A stretch of DNA of 64,000 nucleotides from CAYUYV01 sp964522525 (GCA_964522525.1 CAZFWG010000010.1:21254-85253); one strand, 5' to 3'. Numbered from the stretch's first letter, positions 54,801 through 63,979 are shown. Program-made: numbers and translations. Notes: generated from the letters alone by a model not told the origin.

Positions 54801-55538
54801 ATGATCCTGTTTCCGGCCATCGACCTGAAAAACGGCGCCTGCGTGCGTCTTGAGCAGGGGGATATGGACCGCGACACGGTGTTCAATGCCGATCCGGCCG
54901 CCCAGGCGCGGGACTTCGAGGGTCTGGGCTTTGAATGGCTCCATCTCGTTGATCTCAACGGCGCGTTTGAAGGCCGTCCCGTCAATGAGGATGCGGTGAC
55001 CGCGATCCGCAAAACCGTGACGGGCCCCATCCAATTGGGCGGTGGCATCCGGGACCGGGCCACCATCGACTTCTGGCTTGGTGCCGGCATCACCCGGGTC
55101 ATTCTGGGCACGGTCGCTGTCCGTGATCCGGATCTGGTGCGCGAGGCGGCGAGTGCCCATCCGGGTCGCGTGGCCGTGGGCATCGACGCCCGGGGCGGCA
55201 AGGTGGCGGTCGAAGGCTGGGCCGAAACGGCCGACATCGAGGCCACGGACCTTGTGAAACGCTTTGAGGACGCGGGCGTCGCGGCCATCATTCATACGGA
55301 TATCGACCGGGACGGTCTTCTGGGCGGCGCGAATGTGGCCGCCACGGCGGAACTTGCCCGCGCCGTTTCCATTCCCGTTATCGTGTCAGGCGGCGTCGCC
55401 GGGCTTGATGATCTGCGGGCCGTCGCGGCGGTCGAGGGGGATGGGGTCATCGGCGCCGTGATCGGACGGGCGCTTTATGACGGGCGGATCGATGCCGCCG
55501 AGGCGCTGGCCTTGAGCGCCAAGACGCGGGGAACGTAG
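54801..55538 (+). CDS. hisA: ProFAR isomerase
   Basis: 245 residues, TIM barrel. The N-terminal FPAIDLKNGACVRLEQGDM carries the catalytic Asp. IQLGGGIRDRATIDFWL and IIHTDIDRDGLLGG carry the phosphate and second Asp motifs. It isomerises ProFAR to PRFAR. SD AGGGAAG lies upstream; hisF starts one base after its stop. Confidence 0.98.
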   Translation: MILFPAIDLKNGACVRLEQGDMDRDTVFNADPAAQARDFEGLGFEWLHLVDLNGAFEGRPVNEDAVTAIRKTVTGPIQLGGGIRDRATIDFWLGAGITRVILGTVAVRDPDLVREAASAHPGRVAVGIDARGGKVAVEGWAETADIEATDLVKRFEDAGVAAIIHTDIDRDGLLGGANVAATAELARAVSIPVIVSGGVAGLDDLRAVAAVEGDGVIGAVIGRALYDGRIDAAEALALSAKTRGT

Positions 55539-55539
55539 A

Positions 55540-56298
55540 ATGCTCAAGACACGGATCATCCCCTGCCTCGACGTCAAGGACGGCCGCGTGGTCAAGGGCG
55601 TCCAGTTCGTCGATCTGCGGGATGCCGGCGATCCGGTGGAACAGGCCCGGGTCTATGACGCCGCCGGCGCCGATGAGCTCTGTTTCCTCGACATCACCGC
55701 GAGCCACGAAAAGCGCGGTATTCTGCTCGATGTGGTGACCCGCACGGCGGAGGCCTGTTTCATGCCCCTGACCGTGGGCGGCGGTGTGCGGACCACGGAC
55801 GATATCCGTCAATTGCTGCTGGCGGGGGCGGACAAGGTGTCGATCAACACGGCCGCCGTGCGCGATCCGGATTTCGTGGCGCAGGCCGCCCGCAAATTCG
55901 GTAGCCAATGCATTGTGGTAGCGATCGACGCGCGATCCTCCGCACAGGACAGATGGGAAATCTTCACCCATGGCGGCCGGGAAGCCACGGGGATCGACGC
56001 GATTGCCTTTGCAAGGCGTGTGTGCGAGCTCGGCGCGGGCGAGATCCTGCTGACCTCCATGGACCGGGACGGCACAAGGGCCGGGTTTGATGTGGATCTG
56101 ACCCGCACGGTGGCTGAAGCGGTGCCCGTCCCCGTCATCGCGTCCGGCGGCGTGGGTACCCTCGATCATCTCGTTGAGGGTGTCAGGCTGGGCCAGGCCG
56201 ATGCGGTCCTGGCCGCCTCGATTTTCCATTTCGGCGAGCATACGATTGCAGAGGCCAAGGACCATATGGCCAGGGCAGGCATACCGATCCGAGTGTGA
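55540..56298 (+). CDS. hisF: Imidazole glycerol phosphate synthase, cyclase subunit
   Basis: 252 residues, TIM barrel paralogue of HisA. IPCLDVKDGRVVKGVQFVDL carries the catalytic Asp and LTSMDRDGTRAGFD the second. MPLTVGGGVRTTDDI and VIASGGVGTLDHLVEG bind phosphate. It pairs with HisH to make IGP and AICAR. In this genome hisE is separated from it by nearly 2 kb. Confidence 0.98.
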   Translation: MLKTRIIPCLDVKDGRVVKGVQFVDLRDAGDPVEQARVYDAAGADELCFLDITASHEKRGILLDVVTRTAEACFMPLTVGGGVRTTDDIRQLLLAGADKVSINTAAVRDPDFVAQAARKFGSQCIVVAIDARSSAQDRWEIFTHGGREATGIDAIAFARRVCELGAGEILLTSMDRDGTRAGFDVDLTRTVAEAVPVPVIASGGVGTLDHLVEGVRLGQADAVLAASIFHFGEHTIAEAKDHMARAGIPIRV

Positions 56299-56346
56299 CC
56301 CAAAGGCCGCACGCGAAGATGAATGCCATGTAACGCTGACAGGGCG

Positions 56347-56362
56347 CCTTTCACGTGTAACA
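56347..56362. other. Degenerate parS-like site
   Basis: CCTTTCACGTGTAACA matches 13 of 16 positions of the parS consensus, including the TTTCACGTG core. It lies in the 140-base gap between hisF and the CYTH-CHAD gene, about 27 kb from the perfect site. With three mismatches, ParB binding is uncertain. Confidence 0.3.
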
Positions 56363-56438
56363 GTTCCATGACATGCTCACGCGTCTGGTTGGGAATTACA
56401 ACCTTTATAAGAGGTTTGGCCAGTGGGGGGCTTGATCG

Positions 56439-57831
56439 ATGACCATGGACAGGTCGGGGCCGACACGGGAAGTGGAGCTTGTGCTCCAGATGGATCCGAT
56501 GGCCGTCGGGGGCTTGCGGAATTTGGCGTGGCTCCGGCCCNNNNNNNNNNNNNNNNNNNNNNNNNNNNNNNNNNNNNNNNNNNNNNNNNNNNNNNNNNNN
56601 NNNNNNNNNNNNNNNNNNNNNNNNNNNNNNNNNNNNNNNNGTCTTCGAGACCTTGATCGAACGGCGGCGGGCCCATGTCATGCTGGAAAGCGGTGCCCAG
56701 GTGGAACTCGCCTTTGATCTGGGTGAAATCCGCGCCGGCCCTCCACGCATGCCCGTCTGCGAGGTGGAGTTGGAACTGCTTTCGGGCACTCCGGATTGTC
56801 TCTTCACCCTCGCCCGTCAGATCGCCGAGACCGTGCCCGTATCCATCGGCTTACGGAGCAAGGCGGCCCGGGGCTATGCGCTGATGCTGGGCACGCCTGC
56901 AAGGCCCGTCAAAGGGGTCCGTCCCCGGGTCGATCAAACGGAAACGGTCGAAACGGTCTTCGCCCAGGTGATCGGTTCGGGCCTTAAACAGACGCTGGCC
57001 AATGAACCCGCCATTCTGGAGACCCATCATATGGGCGGGGTGCATCAGATGCGCGTCGGACTGCGGCGCCTGCGCGCGGCCTTGGGTCTGTTCCGCCATA
57101 CATTCGGGCGCCAATATCTGGGGCCTATCGCCGATGAAGCCAAGACCGTCGCCACGCGTCTGGGCAAGGTCCGGGATCTGGATGTGCTGGTCACTGATAT
57201 TCTGAAGCCGGTTCTCCAAAGCGGATCCCACGAACAGAGTCTGATGTCCTTGTACGAACGGGTCGACCGGGCCCGGCAGGAGGCCTGGGAGGATCTGTTG
57301 GCCGAATGGGACAGCTCGAGCCGTCTGGCCCTTTTCGCCTTGCAGGTCGAGGCTTTGGTGCAATGCCGGCCGTGGCGTGAAGCGCCGAAGAGGTCCGCCG
57401 TCTGGGACCAGCCCATTGAGCCCTTCGCCGCAAGCAGCCTGCAGAAGAAATGGCGGGACGCAGAAAAGCTCGGGCAGAATCTTGATGGGCTCAGCCTACG
57501 GGAACGTCACGAACTGCGCATCGCCATCAAGAAGCTGCGTTATACCGGCGATTTCTTTGCCGACCTTTATGATCCGCAGGCAACAAACGCTTACCTCGCT
57601 TGCCTTTCCAAGCTCCAGGACAGTTTCGGCGCGCTCAATGATGTGGCCACGGCCTCGATGCTTTTGCCCCGTTTCACCGGTGGCAAGGGTCGCGGCGGCA
57701 AACGGCGACAACGGGCGATGGCCCGCGTGCTTTCCTGGCACAGCGCCCGGGCGGACCAGCAATGGGTCAAGGCCAAGACCCGCTGGGCCGACCTGTGCGC
57801 CACCCGGCGTTTCTGGGAGCGCAACGCCTAG
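56439..57831 (+). CDS. CYTH-CHAD domain protein, interrupted by a scaffold gap
   Basis: Starts at ATG 56439. Before the gap, PTREVELVLQMDPMAVGGLR is the first strand and helix of a CYTH domain with the ExE motif. After the gap (from 56641) VFETLIERRRAHVML and PVCEVELELLSGTPDCLFTL end the CYTH domain, then CHAD follows (HQMRVGLRRLRAALGLF, GKVRDLDVLVTDIL, LRIAIKKLRYTGDFF). The two halves are in different frames at 100 N, so the true gap is not 100 bases; about 300 bases are probably missing. CYTH domains act on triphosphates or polyphosphate, and CHAD domains bind polyphosphate. Placed inside the his operon. Confidence 0.88.
56541..56640. other. Scaffold gap (100 N) within the CYTH domain
   Basis: Exactly 100 N. 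Both edges fall on codon boundaries of the CYTH-CHAD gene, so the missing sequence must be a multiple of three if the gene is intact, which 100 is not. Confidence 0.9.
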
Positions 57832-58285
57832 TGCAACGGCCCAGACGGATGATGCGGCCGAAGGTCGACATCCATCCGGAGAAGTCGTTGCACTCGTTCA
57901 TCGTCTTCACGATCTTGTCAGATCTGGCGGACGACTCCCCACACCGCCGCCATTGATCCAATCCGTTATCATGGTCTCGAGATGGCGTGCCTTCCGTCGA
58001 TCGTCGAGAACCCCAATACCGAATGATCCTGAAGCTGATCATCAAAAAGGCAGACTGGTTCAAGTTGTTAGGCGCATCCGTTTTGTTCAGTACAATGATA
58101 GAATTGGCCGTGAGTATCTACAAGCTGATGAACTAGACCTTCGGGATGTTCTCCATCCGGGGCCTTTGGCCGGCAAGGCCCGATGGTTTTTGAACGCCGG
58201 GCGTCCCATGGTATCAACACGATATCCACGCGTCCGAGGCTTACCGCGTCAACCGGCGTGCGGGCAGCCATAAGGGAACCTCTCG
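57832..58285. other. Unassigned lower-GC stretch between the CYTH-CHAD gene and hisE
   Basis: 454 bases with no recognised gene. An inverted pair AGTGCAACG (57830-57838) / CGTTGCACT (57886-57894) begins it and could be a terminator stem. A 37-codon ORF at 58023-58136 would encode a lysine-rich, hydrophobic peptide (MILKLIIKKADWFKLLGASV...) but has no clear SD. Base composition around 57990-58140 is visibly AT-richer than its neighbours. Confidence 0.5.
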
Positions 58286-58639
58286 ATGGAAAAGTCCGAC
58301 TTCGACCGCCTTGCCGTCATCCTGAATCATCTCGGGTCCGTAATCGACGAGCGGCGTGGTGCTGATCCGTCCACATCCTATGTGGCGGCCAAGCTCGCCA
58401 AGGGCGTTGAACACTGTGCCAAGAAAGTGGGCGAGGAAGCGGTGGAAACGGCCATGGCCGCCGTGCAGCTCACACCAAGCGGCCCGCGTGACGCGCTGGT
58501 GGCGGAATCCGCCGATCTTCTTTTCCACCTGATGATCCTATGGGCAATGACGGATGTGACACCGGACGCCGTGGCGGCCGAACTCGAGCGCCGGGAGGGT
58601 GTTTCCGGCCATGCGGAAAAGGCCGCCCGGCCATCCTGA
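58286..58639 (+). CDS. hisE: Phosphoribosyl-ATP pyrophosphatase
   Basis: 117 residues, SD AAGGGA nine bases before ATG. The MazG-like all-alpha fold has GVEHCAKKVGEEAVETAMAA and ESADLLFHLMILWA, which contain the Mg-binding acidic residues. It hydrolyses PR-ATP to PR-AMP. HisI is not in the window. Separation from hisF suggests it relies on a local promoter or read-through. Confidence 0.95.
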   Translation: MEKSDFDRLAVILNHLGSVIDERRGADPSTSYVAAKLAKGVEHCAKKVGEEAVETAMAAVQLTPSGPRDALVAESADLLFHLMILWAMTDVTPDAVAAELERREGVSGHAEKAARPS

Positions 58640-58714
58640 GGTCGCCGGGGCGACAGGGACCGCAACGCCCGATAGGATATGATCGCCTATCTACCACGGA
58701 AGGGAACGCCACCC

Positions 58715-60016
58715 ATGCGCATGATCCTCATGGCCCTTGCTGCCCTTTGTCTTTTCGGCCTGCCGGCCCAGGCGACCGAAAAAGCGGCCGAGAAAACGGA
58801 ACTGAACCCGCTGGACGAAGCCGCCGAGCACTATGTCAGGCTGGCCCTGACCTTCCGGCGCTTCGACAAGGCCTATGTGGATGCCTATTCGGGGCCGGAG
58901 GAATGGTCGAAAGACGCGGAAGACTCGCCCCTCGATCTGGATGGCATTCTGGCCGAGGCCCATGTGCTGCTGACGTCGCTTGAGGGTCTGCCCAAGAGTG
59001 AAGGCCTGGGCGAGCGCCGCCGCCAGCAGCTCATCAAGAATGTCCGGGCGCTGTCGACGCGGGCCCGCATGGCCAAGGGCGAGCGCTTGTCTTTCAATGA
59101 GGAAGCCAAGCTCCTCTTCGACGTGGAGGTCCCCGACTACGATATCGCTGCGTTCGATGCATCCCTTACGGAGCTTGACACCATGCTGCCGGGCCAAGGC
59201 CCGCTCGCGGCCCGCGCCCAGGCCTATCACGATCGTTTCATCATCCCGGCGGACAAGTTGAAAGAGGTCTTCGATGCAGCCCTGGCCGAATGCCGCCGCC
59301 GGACCTTGGAATATATTCCTTTGCCGGAAACGGAACGTTTCACCGTCGAGTTCGTCAAGGATCAGCCCTGGAGCGCCTATAACTGGTTCCAGGGTGATGC
59401 CCACAGCCTCATTCAGGTGAACACGGATCTTCCCATTCATGTGGACCGGGCTGTCGATCTCGGATGCCATGAGGGCTATCCGGGCCACCATGTCCATTCC
59501 ATCCTGTTGGAACGGGATTTGAAACACGGCCGAAGCTGGATCGAATATTCAGTCCTGCCGCTTTATGGTCCCATGAGCCCGATCGCGGAGGGCTCCGCCA
59601 ATTACGGCATCGAGGTCGCTTTTCCGCATCCGGAAAAAGTCATCTATGAGCGCGACGTACTCTTTCCCATGGCGGGGCTTGACCCCGCCACGGCCGCCGA
59701 GCTTGACCGGTTCAACGAACTGCGCCGTCAGCTCGCCTATGCCCGCACCCATTTCGGCCGTCTCTATCTCGACGGCGAGATTTCAAAGGAAGCCTATCTG
59801 GATGGCATCGTGACCTATCAGCTGGTCTCTCGTGTGCGGGCGGAGAAGTCTCTCTCCTTCCTTGAAACCTATCGCAGCTACATCATCAATTATTCCCTGG
59901 GCCAGGATTTGGTGAAGGCCTATGTGGAAAAGAAAGCGGGCGGGGATCCCTTCAAACGGTGGGAGATTTTCACCTGGGTCCTGAGCAACCCAGTAGGAGC
60001 GTCTGACCTGAAGTGA
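58715..60016 (+). CDS. DUF885 family metallopeptidase-like secreted protein
   Basis: 433 residues from ATG 58715 (SD GGAAGGGA). Signal peptide MILMALAALCLFGLPAQA. The zinc-type motif VDLGCHEGYPGHHVHSILLE is the hallmark of DUF885, and GPMSPIAEGSANYGIEVAFP further downstream supplies the second metal-binding region. The family is predicted to be peptidase M32/M3-related; substrate unknown. Possibly periplasmic. No operon partner is evident. Confidence 0.88.
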   Translation: MRMILMALAALCLFGLPAQATEKAAEKTELNPLDEAAEHYVRLALTFRRFDKAYVDAYSGPEEWSKDAEDSPLDLDGILAEAHVLLTSLEGLPKSEGLGERRRQQLIKNVRALSTRARMAKGERLSFNEEAKLLFDVEVPDYDIAAFDASLTELDTMLPGQGPLAARAQAYHDRFIIPADKLKEVFDAALAECRRRTLEYIPLPETERFTVEFVKDQPWSAYNWFQGDAHSLIQVNTDLPIHVDRAVDLGCHEGYPGHHVHSILLERDLKHGRSWIEYSVLPLYGPMSPIAEGSANYGIEVAFPHPEKVIYERDVLFPMAGLDPATAAELDRFNELRRQLAYARTHFGRLYLDGEISKEAYLDGIVTYQLVSRVRAEKSLSFLETYRSYIINYSLGQDLVKAYVEKKAGGDPFKRWEIFTWVLSNPVGASDLK

Positions 60017-60043
60017 CCTCTTGATCAGAGGGCGTCATTTGCA

Positions 60044-60226
60044 ATGACCGAAGCTGAAACGGAACGGATGACGGTTCGCACGGCCTCTTGTACATGCGGT
60101 CAGTTGAAAATCGAGGTCAGCGGCGATCCGCTCGGCGTCGGCATCTGTCATGGTCTCGCCTGCCGGCGCCACGGCTGGGTGCGCCTGCCCCGCGGCGTGG
60201 AGATCCACGACAAGGACCCGGACTGA
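60044..60226 (+). pseudogene. Internally deleted GFA (glutathione-dependent formaldehyde-activating-like) gene
   Basis: 60 codons. The N-terminal part TASCTCGQLKIEVSGDPLGV, then GICHGLACRR, is the first zinc half of a GFA domain, with the usual CHC changed to CHG. It runs straight into HGWVRLPRGVEIHDKDPD, which resembles the C-terminal end of full-length family members (typically about 130 residues). The central region with the second zinc cysteines is missing, apparently by deletion between two CRR-encoding stretches. A functional zinc fold is unlikely. Confidence 0.7.
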
Positions 60227-60232
60227 TCAGGC

Positions 60233-60772
60233 CTATTCCGTGCGATGATATTTCTGGGATTGGGCCGCGAGAACCTGGGGCCAGGTGGACGCGAAATAGT
60301 CATAGGCCTCGTCCCAGGCCTTGCCCGTGCCCCAACCGCCATGGACCACAGTGACCGTGGTCTGCTCCGGCCCTTGCGCCTCGAAATGGATGGTCAACGG
60401 CGTCAGATGGGCACGGACCTCCGGCATATAGGGCGGCAGCGCCCAGGTGACCGACAGCATGCGTTCCGTCTGGTAGCCCAACACGCTTGTCCCTTCCGAG
60501 CCGCGCTGACCCGGTTCGGCATTGGGCAGGAAATAGACTTCATAGGGCCCGCCGGGCCGCAGATCGATCCTGGCGGCGGGCGCAAAGAAGGACTCGACAC
60601 CTTCCTGGGTCGCCCAATCCGCCCACGCCTCTTTGAGGGGTGCATCGATGGTGGCGCTGGCGATGACCCGCCGCATGGGCCCTTCCTCGGTCACGATGCC
60701 CGGATCCGCGCTCGCGGCCGGGCCCATGGCAAAGATCAGAAATCCAAGAAGAACCAATTTTATCCTTGTCAT
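60233..60772 (-). CDS. Secreted SRPBCC (AHSA1-like) domain protein
   Basis: 179 residues from ATG 60772 (SD GGAGA). Signal peptide MTRIKLVLLGFLIFAMGPAASA. The START/Bet v1-like fold shows IASATIDAPLKEAWADWAT, FFAPAARIDLRPGGPYEVYF, and TIHFEAQGPEQTTVTVVHGGWG. AHSA1-like domains bind hydrophobic ligands; a secreted version is less common. It converges with the broken GFA gene (6 bases apart). Confidence 0.87.
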   Translation of the reverse strand: MTRIKLVLLGFLIFAMGPAASADPGIVTEEGPMRRVIASATIDAPLKEAWADWATQEGVESFFAPAARIDLRPGGPYEVYFLPNAEPGQRGSEGTSVLGYQTERMLSVTWALPPYMPEVRAHLTPLTIHFEAQGPEQTTVTVVHGGWGTGKAWDEAYDYFASTWPQVLAAQSQKYHRTE

Positions 60773-60821
60773 GATGGGTCTCCTCTTTCCGGGGCTATGG
60801 TCCGCGCGCGGGGCGCGGACG

Positions 60822-61823
60822 TCATCCCATGGCAAGGCCCTTGGCGCTCGCCAGTTCCTTCAGGGATGTTTCCGGGCGCGGTCCGAAATGGCTGATGATC
60901 TCGCCGGCCGCGATGCTGCCCAGCCGCCCGCATTCGGCCAGGGGCCGGCCATGGGTGAAACCGAACAGGAAACCCGCTGCATAAAGATCACCGGCGCCGG
61001 TCGTGTCGATCACGGACCCCACCGCTTCCGCGCTGATGACGTGGATTTCGTCGTCGCGGGCGATGACCGAGCCATGTTCCGAGCGCGTGAGCGCAACGAT
61101 GCCGCAGTCTTCCCGCACCCGCTGCAAGGCCTCGTCGAAGGTTTCGACCTCGTAGAGCGAGATGATCTCCGCCTCATTGGCAAAGAGAATGTCGACTTCT
61201 TCCGCCACCAGATGACGGAAATCCGCCCGGTGACGATCGACGCAGAACGCATCCGACAGGGTCAACGAGACCATGCGTCCAGCCGCATGGGCGATCCCGG
61301 CGGCCTTGTAATAGGCTTCTTTGGCCGGCTGTTGGTCGAACAGGTAACCCTCAAGATAGGTGACCTGGGCCATGGTGATCAGGGTCTCGTCCAGATCCGC
61401 CGCACTCAAGAGGGACGAGGCGCCAAGAAACGTGTTCATGCTGCGCTGGGCATCGGGCGTGACCAGGATGAGGCACCGGGCGCTGGGCGGGCCGTCCGTC
61501 GACGGGCTGGTCTGATAGGTGACCCCTGCGGCGCGGATGTCATGGGCGAAAATGCCGCCCAGCTCGTCATCGCGGACCTTGCCGATATAGGCGGCCTTGC
61601 CGCCGAGCGAGGCGACGCCGACAATGGTGTTCGCCGCCGACCCGCCGGAGACTTCCCGGCCCGGCCCCATTTTCGCGTAGAGGGAGGTGGCCCGTTCCGC
61701 GTCGATGAGGGTCATCCCGCCCTTGGCGATGTTCTCTTCTGCCAAAAAACCGTCATCGGCCTGGGCGATCACATCGACAATGGCGTTGCCGATGCCGGTC
61801 ACGTCGAACTGAGTGTGTGTCAT
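60822..61823 (-). CDS. PfkB-family kinase (adenosine kinase-like)
   Basis: 333 residues from ATG 61823 (SD GAGGA); ATG 61838 is an alternative. FDVTGIGNAIVDVIAQADDG and VSGGSAANTIVGVASLGGKA are the substrate-binding N-terminal motifs. DTTGAGDLYAAGFLFGF holds the catalytic Asp and anion hole. The alphaproteobacterial members of this branch are usually annotated adenosine kinase; ribokinase-like substrates remain possible. Confidence 0.9.
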   Translation of the reverse strand: MTHTQFDVTGIGNAIVDVIAQADDGFLAEENIAKGGMTLIDAERATSLYAKMGPGREVSGGSAANTIVGVASLGGKAAYIGKVRDDELGGIFAHDIRAAGVTYQTSPSTDGPPSARCLILVTPDAQRSMNTFLGASSLLSAADLDETLITMAQVTYLEGYLFDQQPAKEAYYKAAGIAHAAGRMVSLTLSDAFCVDRHRADFRHLVAEEVDILFANEAEIISLYEVETFDEALQRVREDCGIVALTRSEHGSVIARDDEIHVISAEAVGSVIDTTGAGDLYAAGFLFGFTHGRPLAECGRLGSIAAGEIISHFGPRPETSLKELASAKGLAMG

Positions 61824-61961
61824 TGATGTCCTCGTCATCTTTTTGGAGCCGCACCGTAGTGCTCCCATACCAAAAGGGAAAGCCGGTTTTCCAGACGATG
61901 GCTTTGGGGGCCGGGCGCCGATCATGCTACGAATGACGACCGGATTGTTGGGATTAAGTCC

Positions 61962-62657
61962 ATGATCGTTCACGTGTTTCGGGCAGCGGGACAGCTCTTC
62001 CACCCCCGCTTCATCTGGCTGCTCGTCAAGGCTTTTGCGCTTACCGCGCTCATTCTTGGCGCGCTTTACGCGGGCGGCCTGTTCGGCGTGGTGACCTGGA
62101 TCCAGGGACTTGCGGAAGGCACCCTCGCCGTTTTCGGCGAGGTTCTCGCGGGTCTCGTGCTGTTCGTCCTGTTCATCATCATCTATTTGCCGGTGAGCGC
62201 GATCGTGCTCAGCCTGTTCGTGGAGGAGGCCGTGCGTGTGGTTGAGACCCGGCACTACCCGGCGAATATTGGCAAACGGGAAGCCGGGATCATGGAGTCC
62301 CTGGGCGTGGGGCTGCGCTTCGCCGGTGTCCTGATTGTCATGAATCTACTGGCCTTGCCGTTCTATATTCTGCTGCCCGGCCTCAACATCGTCCTGTTCC
62401 TGGTCCTGAACGGTTATCTCTCCGGACGGGAATATTTTGAAATGGTCGCGGCCCACCATATGGACGCACCGGCCATGCGCAGCTTGCGCAAGCGCTTCGG
62501 CCTGCGGGTCTTCCTCGCCGGCGTGATCATCGCGCTCCTGCTCGCGGTGCCGATCGTGAATTTCGTGGCGCCCCTGTTCGGGGCGGCGTTCATGGTCCAT
62601 GTCTTCCAGGACATGGCGCGCCATGCCGGTCTGACGCAGACGGAGAATGCGGCATGA
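61962..62657 (+). CDS. EI24-domain membrane protein
   Basis: 231 residues, mostly hydrophobic with about six membrane segments (for example LLVKAFALTALILGALYAGG and VLAGLVLFVLFIIIYLPVSA). The conserved block LFVEEAVRVVETRHYP and later NGYLSGREYFEMVAAHHMD are typical of the alphaproteobacterial EI24/CysZ-like family. Transport function is not established. It overlaps the lipoprotein gene by four bases. Confidence 0.85.
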   Translation: MIVHVFRAAGQLFHPRFIWLLVKAFALTALILGALYAGGLFGVVTWIQGLAEGTLAVFGEVLAGLVLFVLFIIIYLPVSAIVLSLFVEEAVRVVETRHYPANIGKREAGIMESLGVGLRFAGVLIVMNLLALPFYILLPGLNIVLFLVLNGYLSGREYFEMVAAHHMDAPAMRSLRKRFGLRVFLAGVIIALLLAVPIVNFVAPLFGAAFMVHVFQDMARHAGLTQTENAA

Positions 62658-63100
62658 AGCCATTTTACTTGGGCGGCGCTGGTCTTATGGCCTTGGCCCT
62701 GTCGGCCTGTGTGCCGAGTGGCCTGGCGCCGACGCCGCAGACCTATGCCGATATGTCTTTGAGCACCCCGGCGCCCGCGCCCGTGGAGGTCATTGTTCCG
62801 TCTCTCGATAATCTGGCCAATCAGCCGCCGGAGGAGGTGATCCGCTTTCTGGGAGAGCCGGTCCTGGTGCGCAACGAGCCGGGTGCCCAGCTTTGGACCT
62901 ACAGCAACGATCAGTGCCGCCTCTATTTCATCTTCTTTGAAGGGGAGAACCAGGTGCTCCGGCTCCACCACATGGAATCGGAGAGCCTCAAGAGTGTCCT
63001 GGGCGCGGATATGGACCGGCTCCAGGACTGCGTGGGCGCCGTCGCGACGCTCCATCAGACCCGTCCGCAGACCGCCTTCTCGCCCGCGCCGTCATCCTGA
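62654..63100 (+). CDS. Small putative lipoprotein
   Basis: 148 residues. The lipobox LSAC ends the signal peptide (LMALALSAC). The body has PEEVIRFLGEPVLVRNEPGAQLWTYSND, resembling the BamE/OmlA-like start of outer-membrane assembly lipoproteins, and two cysteines (QCRLYF, QDCVG) that could form a disulfide. It is coupled to the EI24 gene (ATGA). Confidence 0.75.
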   Translation: MKPFYLGGAGLMALALSACVPSGLAPTPQTYADMSLSTPAPAPVEVIVPSLDNLANQPPEEVIRFLGEPVLVRNEPGAQLWTYSNDQCRLYFIFFEGENQVLRLHHMESESLKSVLGADMDRLQDCVGAVATLHQTRPQTAFSPAPSS

Positions 63101-63126
63101 GTGCAGGCCATGGGCAGGCCCATCGC

Positions 63127-63801
63127 TCAGGCGATCACCTTGTCCTTGAACGCACACAGATCATTGATGACGCAGGTGGGGCAATCGGGCTTGCGGGCCT
63201 TGCACACATAGCGGCCGTGAAGGATCAGCCAGTGATGGGCGTGGAGCCCATAGCGGTCGGGCACGACCTTGAGGAGTTTCTCCTCCACCTCCAGAGGGGT
63301 CTTGCCGGGCGCCATGCCGGTCCGGTTTCCCACACGGAAGACATGGGTGTCGACGGCCATGGTCGGATGACCGAACGCCATGTTCAGGACCACATTGGCG
63401 GTCTTGCGCCCTACGCCCGGCAGGGCCTCCAGGGCTTCCCGGTCCTCCGGCACCTCGCCGCCATGCTTGGCGATCAAGGCTTCGCTCAGGGCAATGACAT
63501 TCTTGGCCTTGTTGCGGTAAAGCCCGATGGTCTTGATGTAGTCGCGCAGCTTCTCTTCGCCCAAAGCCACCATTTTTTCCGGCGTGTCCACGACGGCGAA
63601 AAGTGGCCCCGTGGCCTTGTTGACCCCTTTATCCGTGGCCTGGGCGGAAAGCGCGACCGCGACCAGCAGGGTATAGGCGTTTACATGCTCAAGCTCGCCC
63701 TTGGGCTCCGGCGCCTCGGCGGCGAAACGGGCAAAGATCTCTTCAATCGTGTCGTGGGATATTCGTCGGCGCATGGCGGCAGAGTGCATCAATCCGTCCA
63801 T
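63127..63801 (-). CDS. nth: Endonuclease III
   Basis: 224 residues; ATG at 63801, with 63789 or 63774 possible. The HhH motif is LEALPGVGRKTANVVL with the catalytic Lys, and AVDTHVFRVGNRTG holds the catalytic Asp. The [4Fe-4S] cysteines are in CKARKPDCPTCVINDLC (spacing 6-2-5). It removes oxidised pyrimidines and cuts abasic sites. Confidence 0.97.
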   Translation of the reverse strand: MDGLMHSAAMRRRISHDTIEEIFARFAAEAPEPKGELEHVNAYTLLVAVALSAQATDKGVNKATGPLFAVVDTPEKMVALGEEKLRDYIKTIGLYRNKAKNVIALSEALIAKHGGEVPEDREALEALPGVGRKTANVVLNMAFGHPTMAVDTHVFRVGNRTGMAPGKTPLEVEEKLLKVVPDRYGLHAHHWLILHGRYVCKARKPDCPTCVINDLCAFKDKVIA

Positions 63802-63979
63802 GGATCAAGGGCGTTCATGGCCACGACAGCGGGCCAGAATGGGGACCGGAACGCTTTCAGCAAAAGTGTCGGCGGTTTTGCGGTTCGAAAACGCGACAAA
63901 ACAGGAACTTGGAGCGCCTTCATGACTCGGAATAATTTGAGGCGGTCTAGAGTTGCGCGCGTGTTCCCAGGAGATCCCC

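Noticed and set aside
57377..58273. 298-codon plus-strand frame running out of the CYTH-CHAD gene into the unassigned region
   Set aside because: Its first half is an out-of-frame shadow of the CHAD domain, and its second half has codon usage unlike the genome and no recognisable motif.
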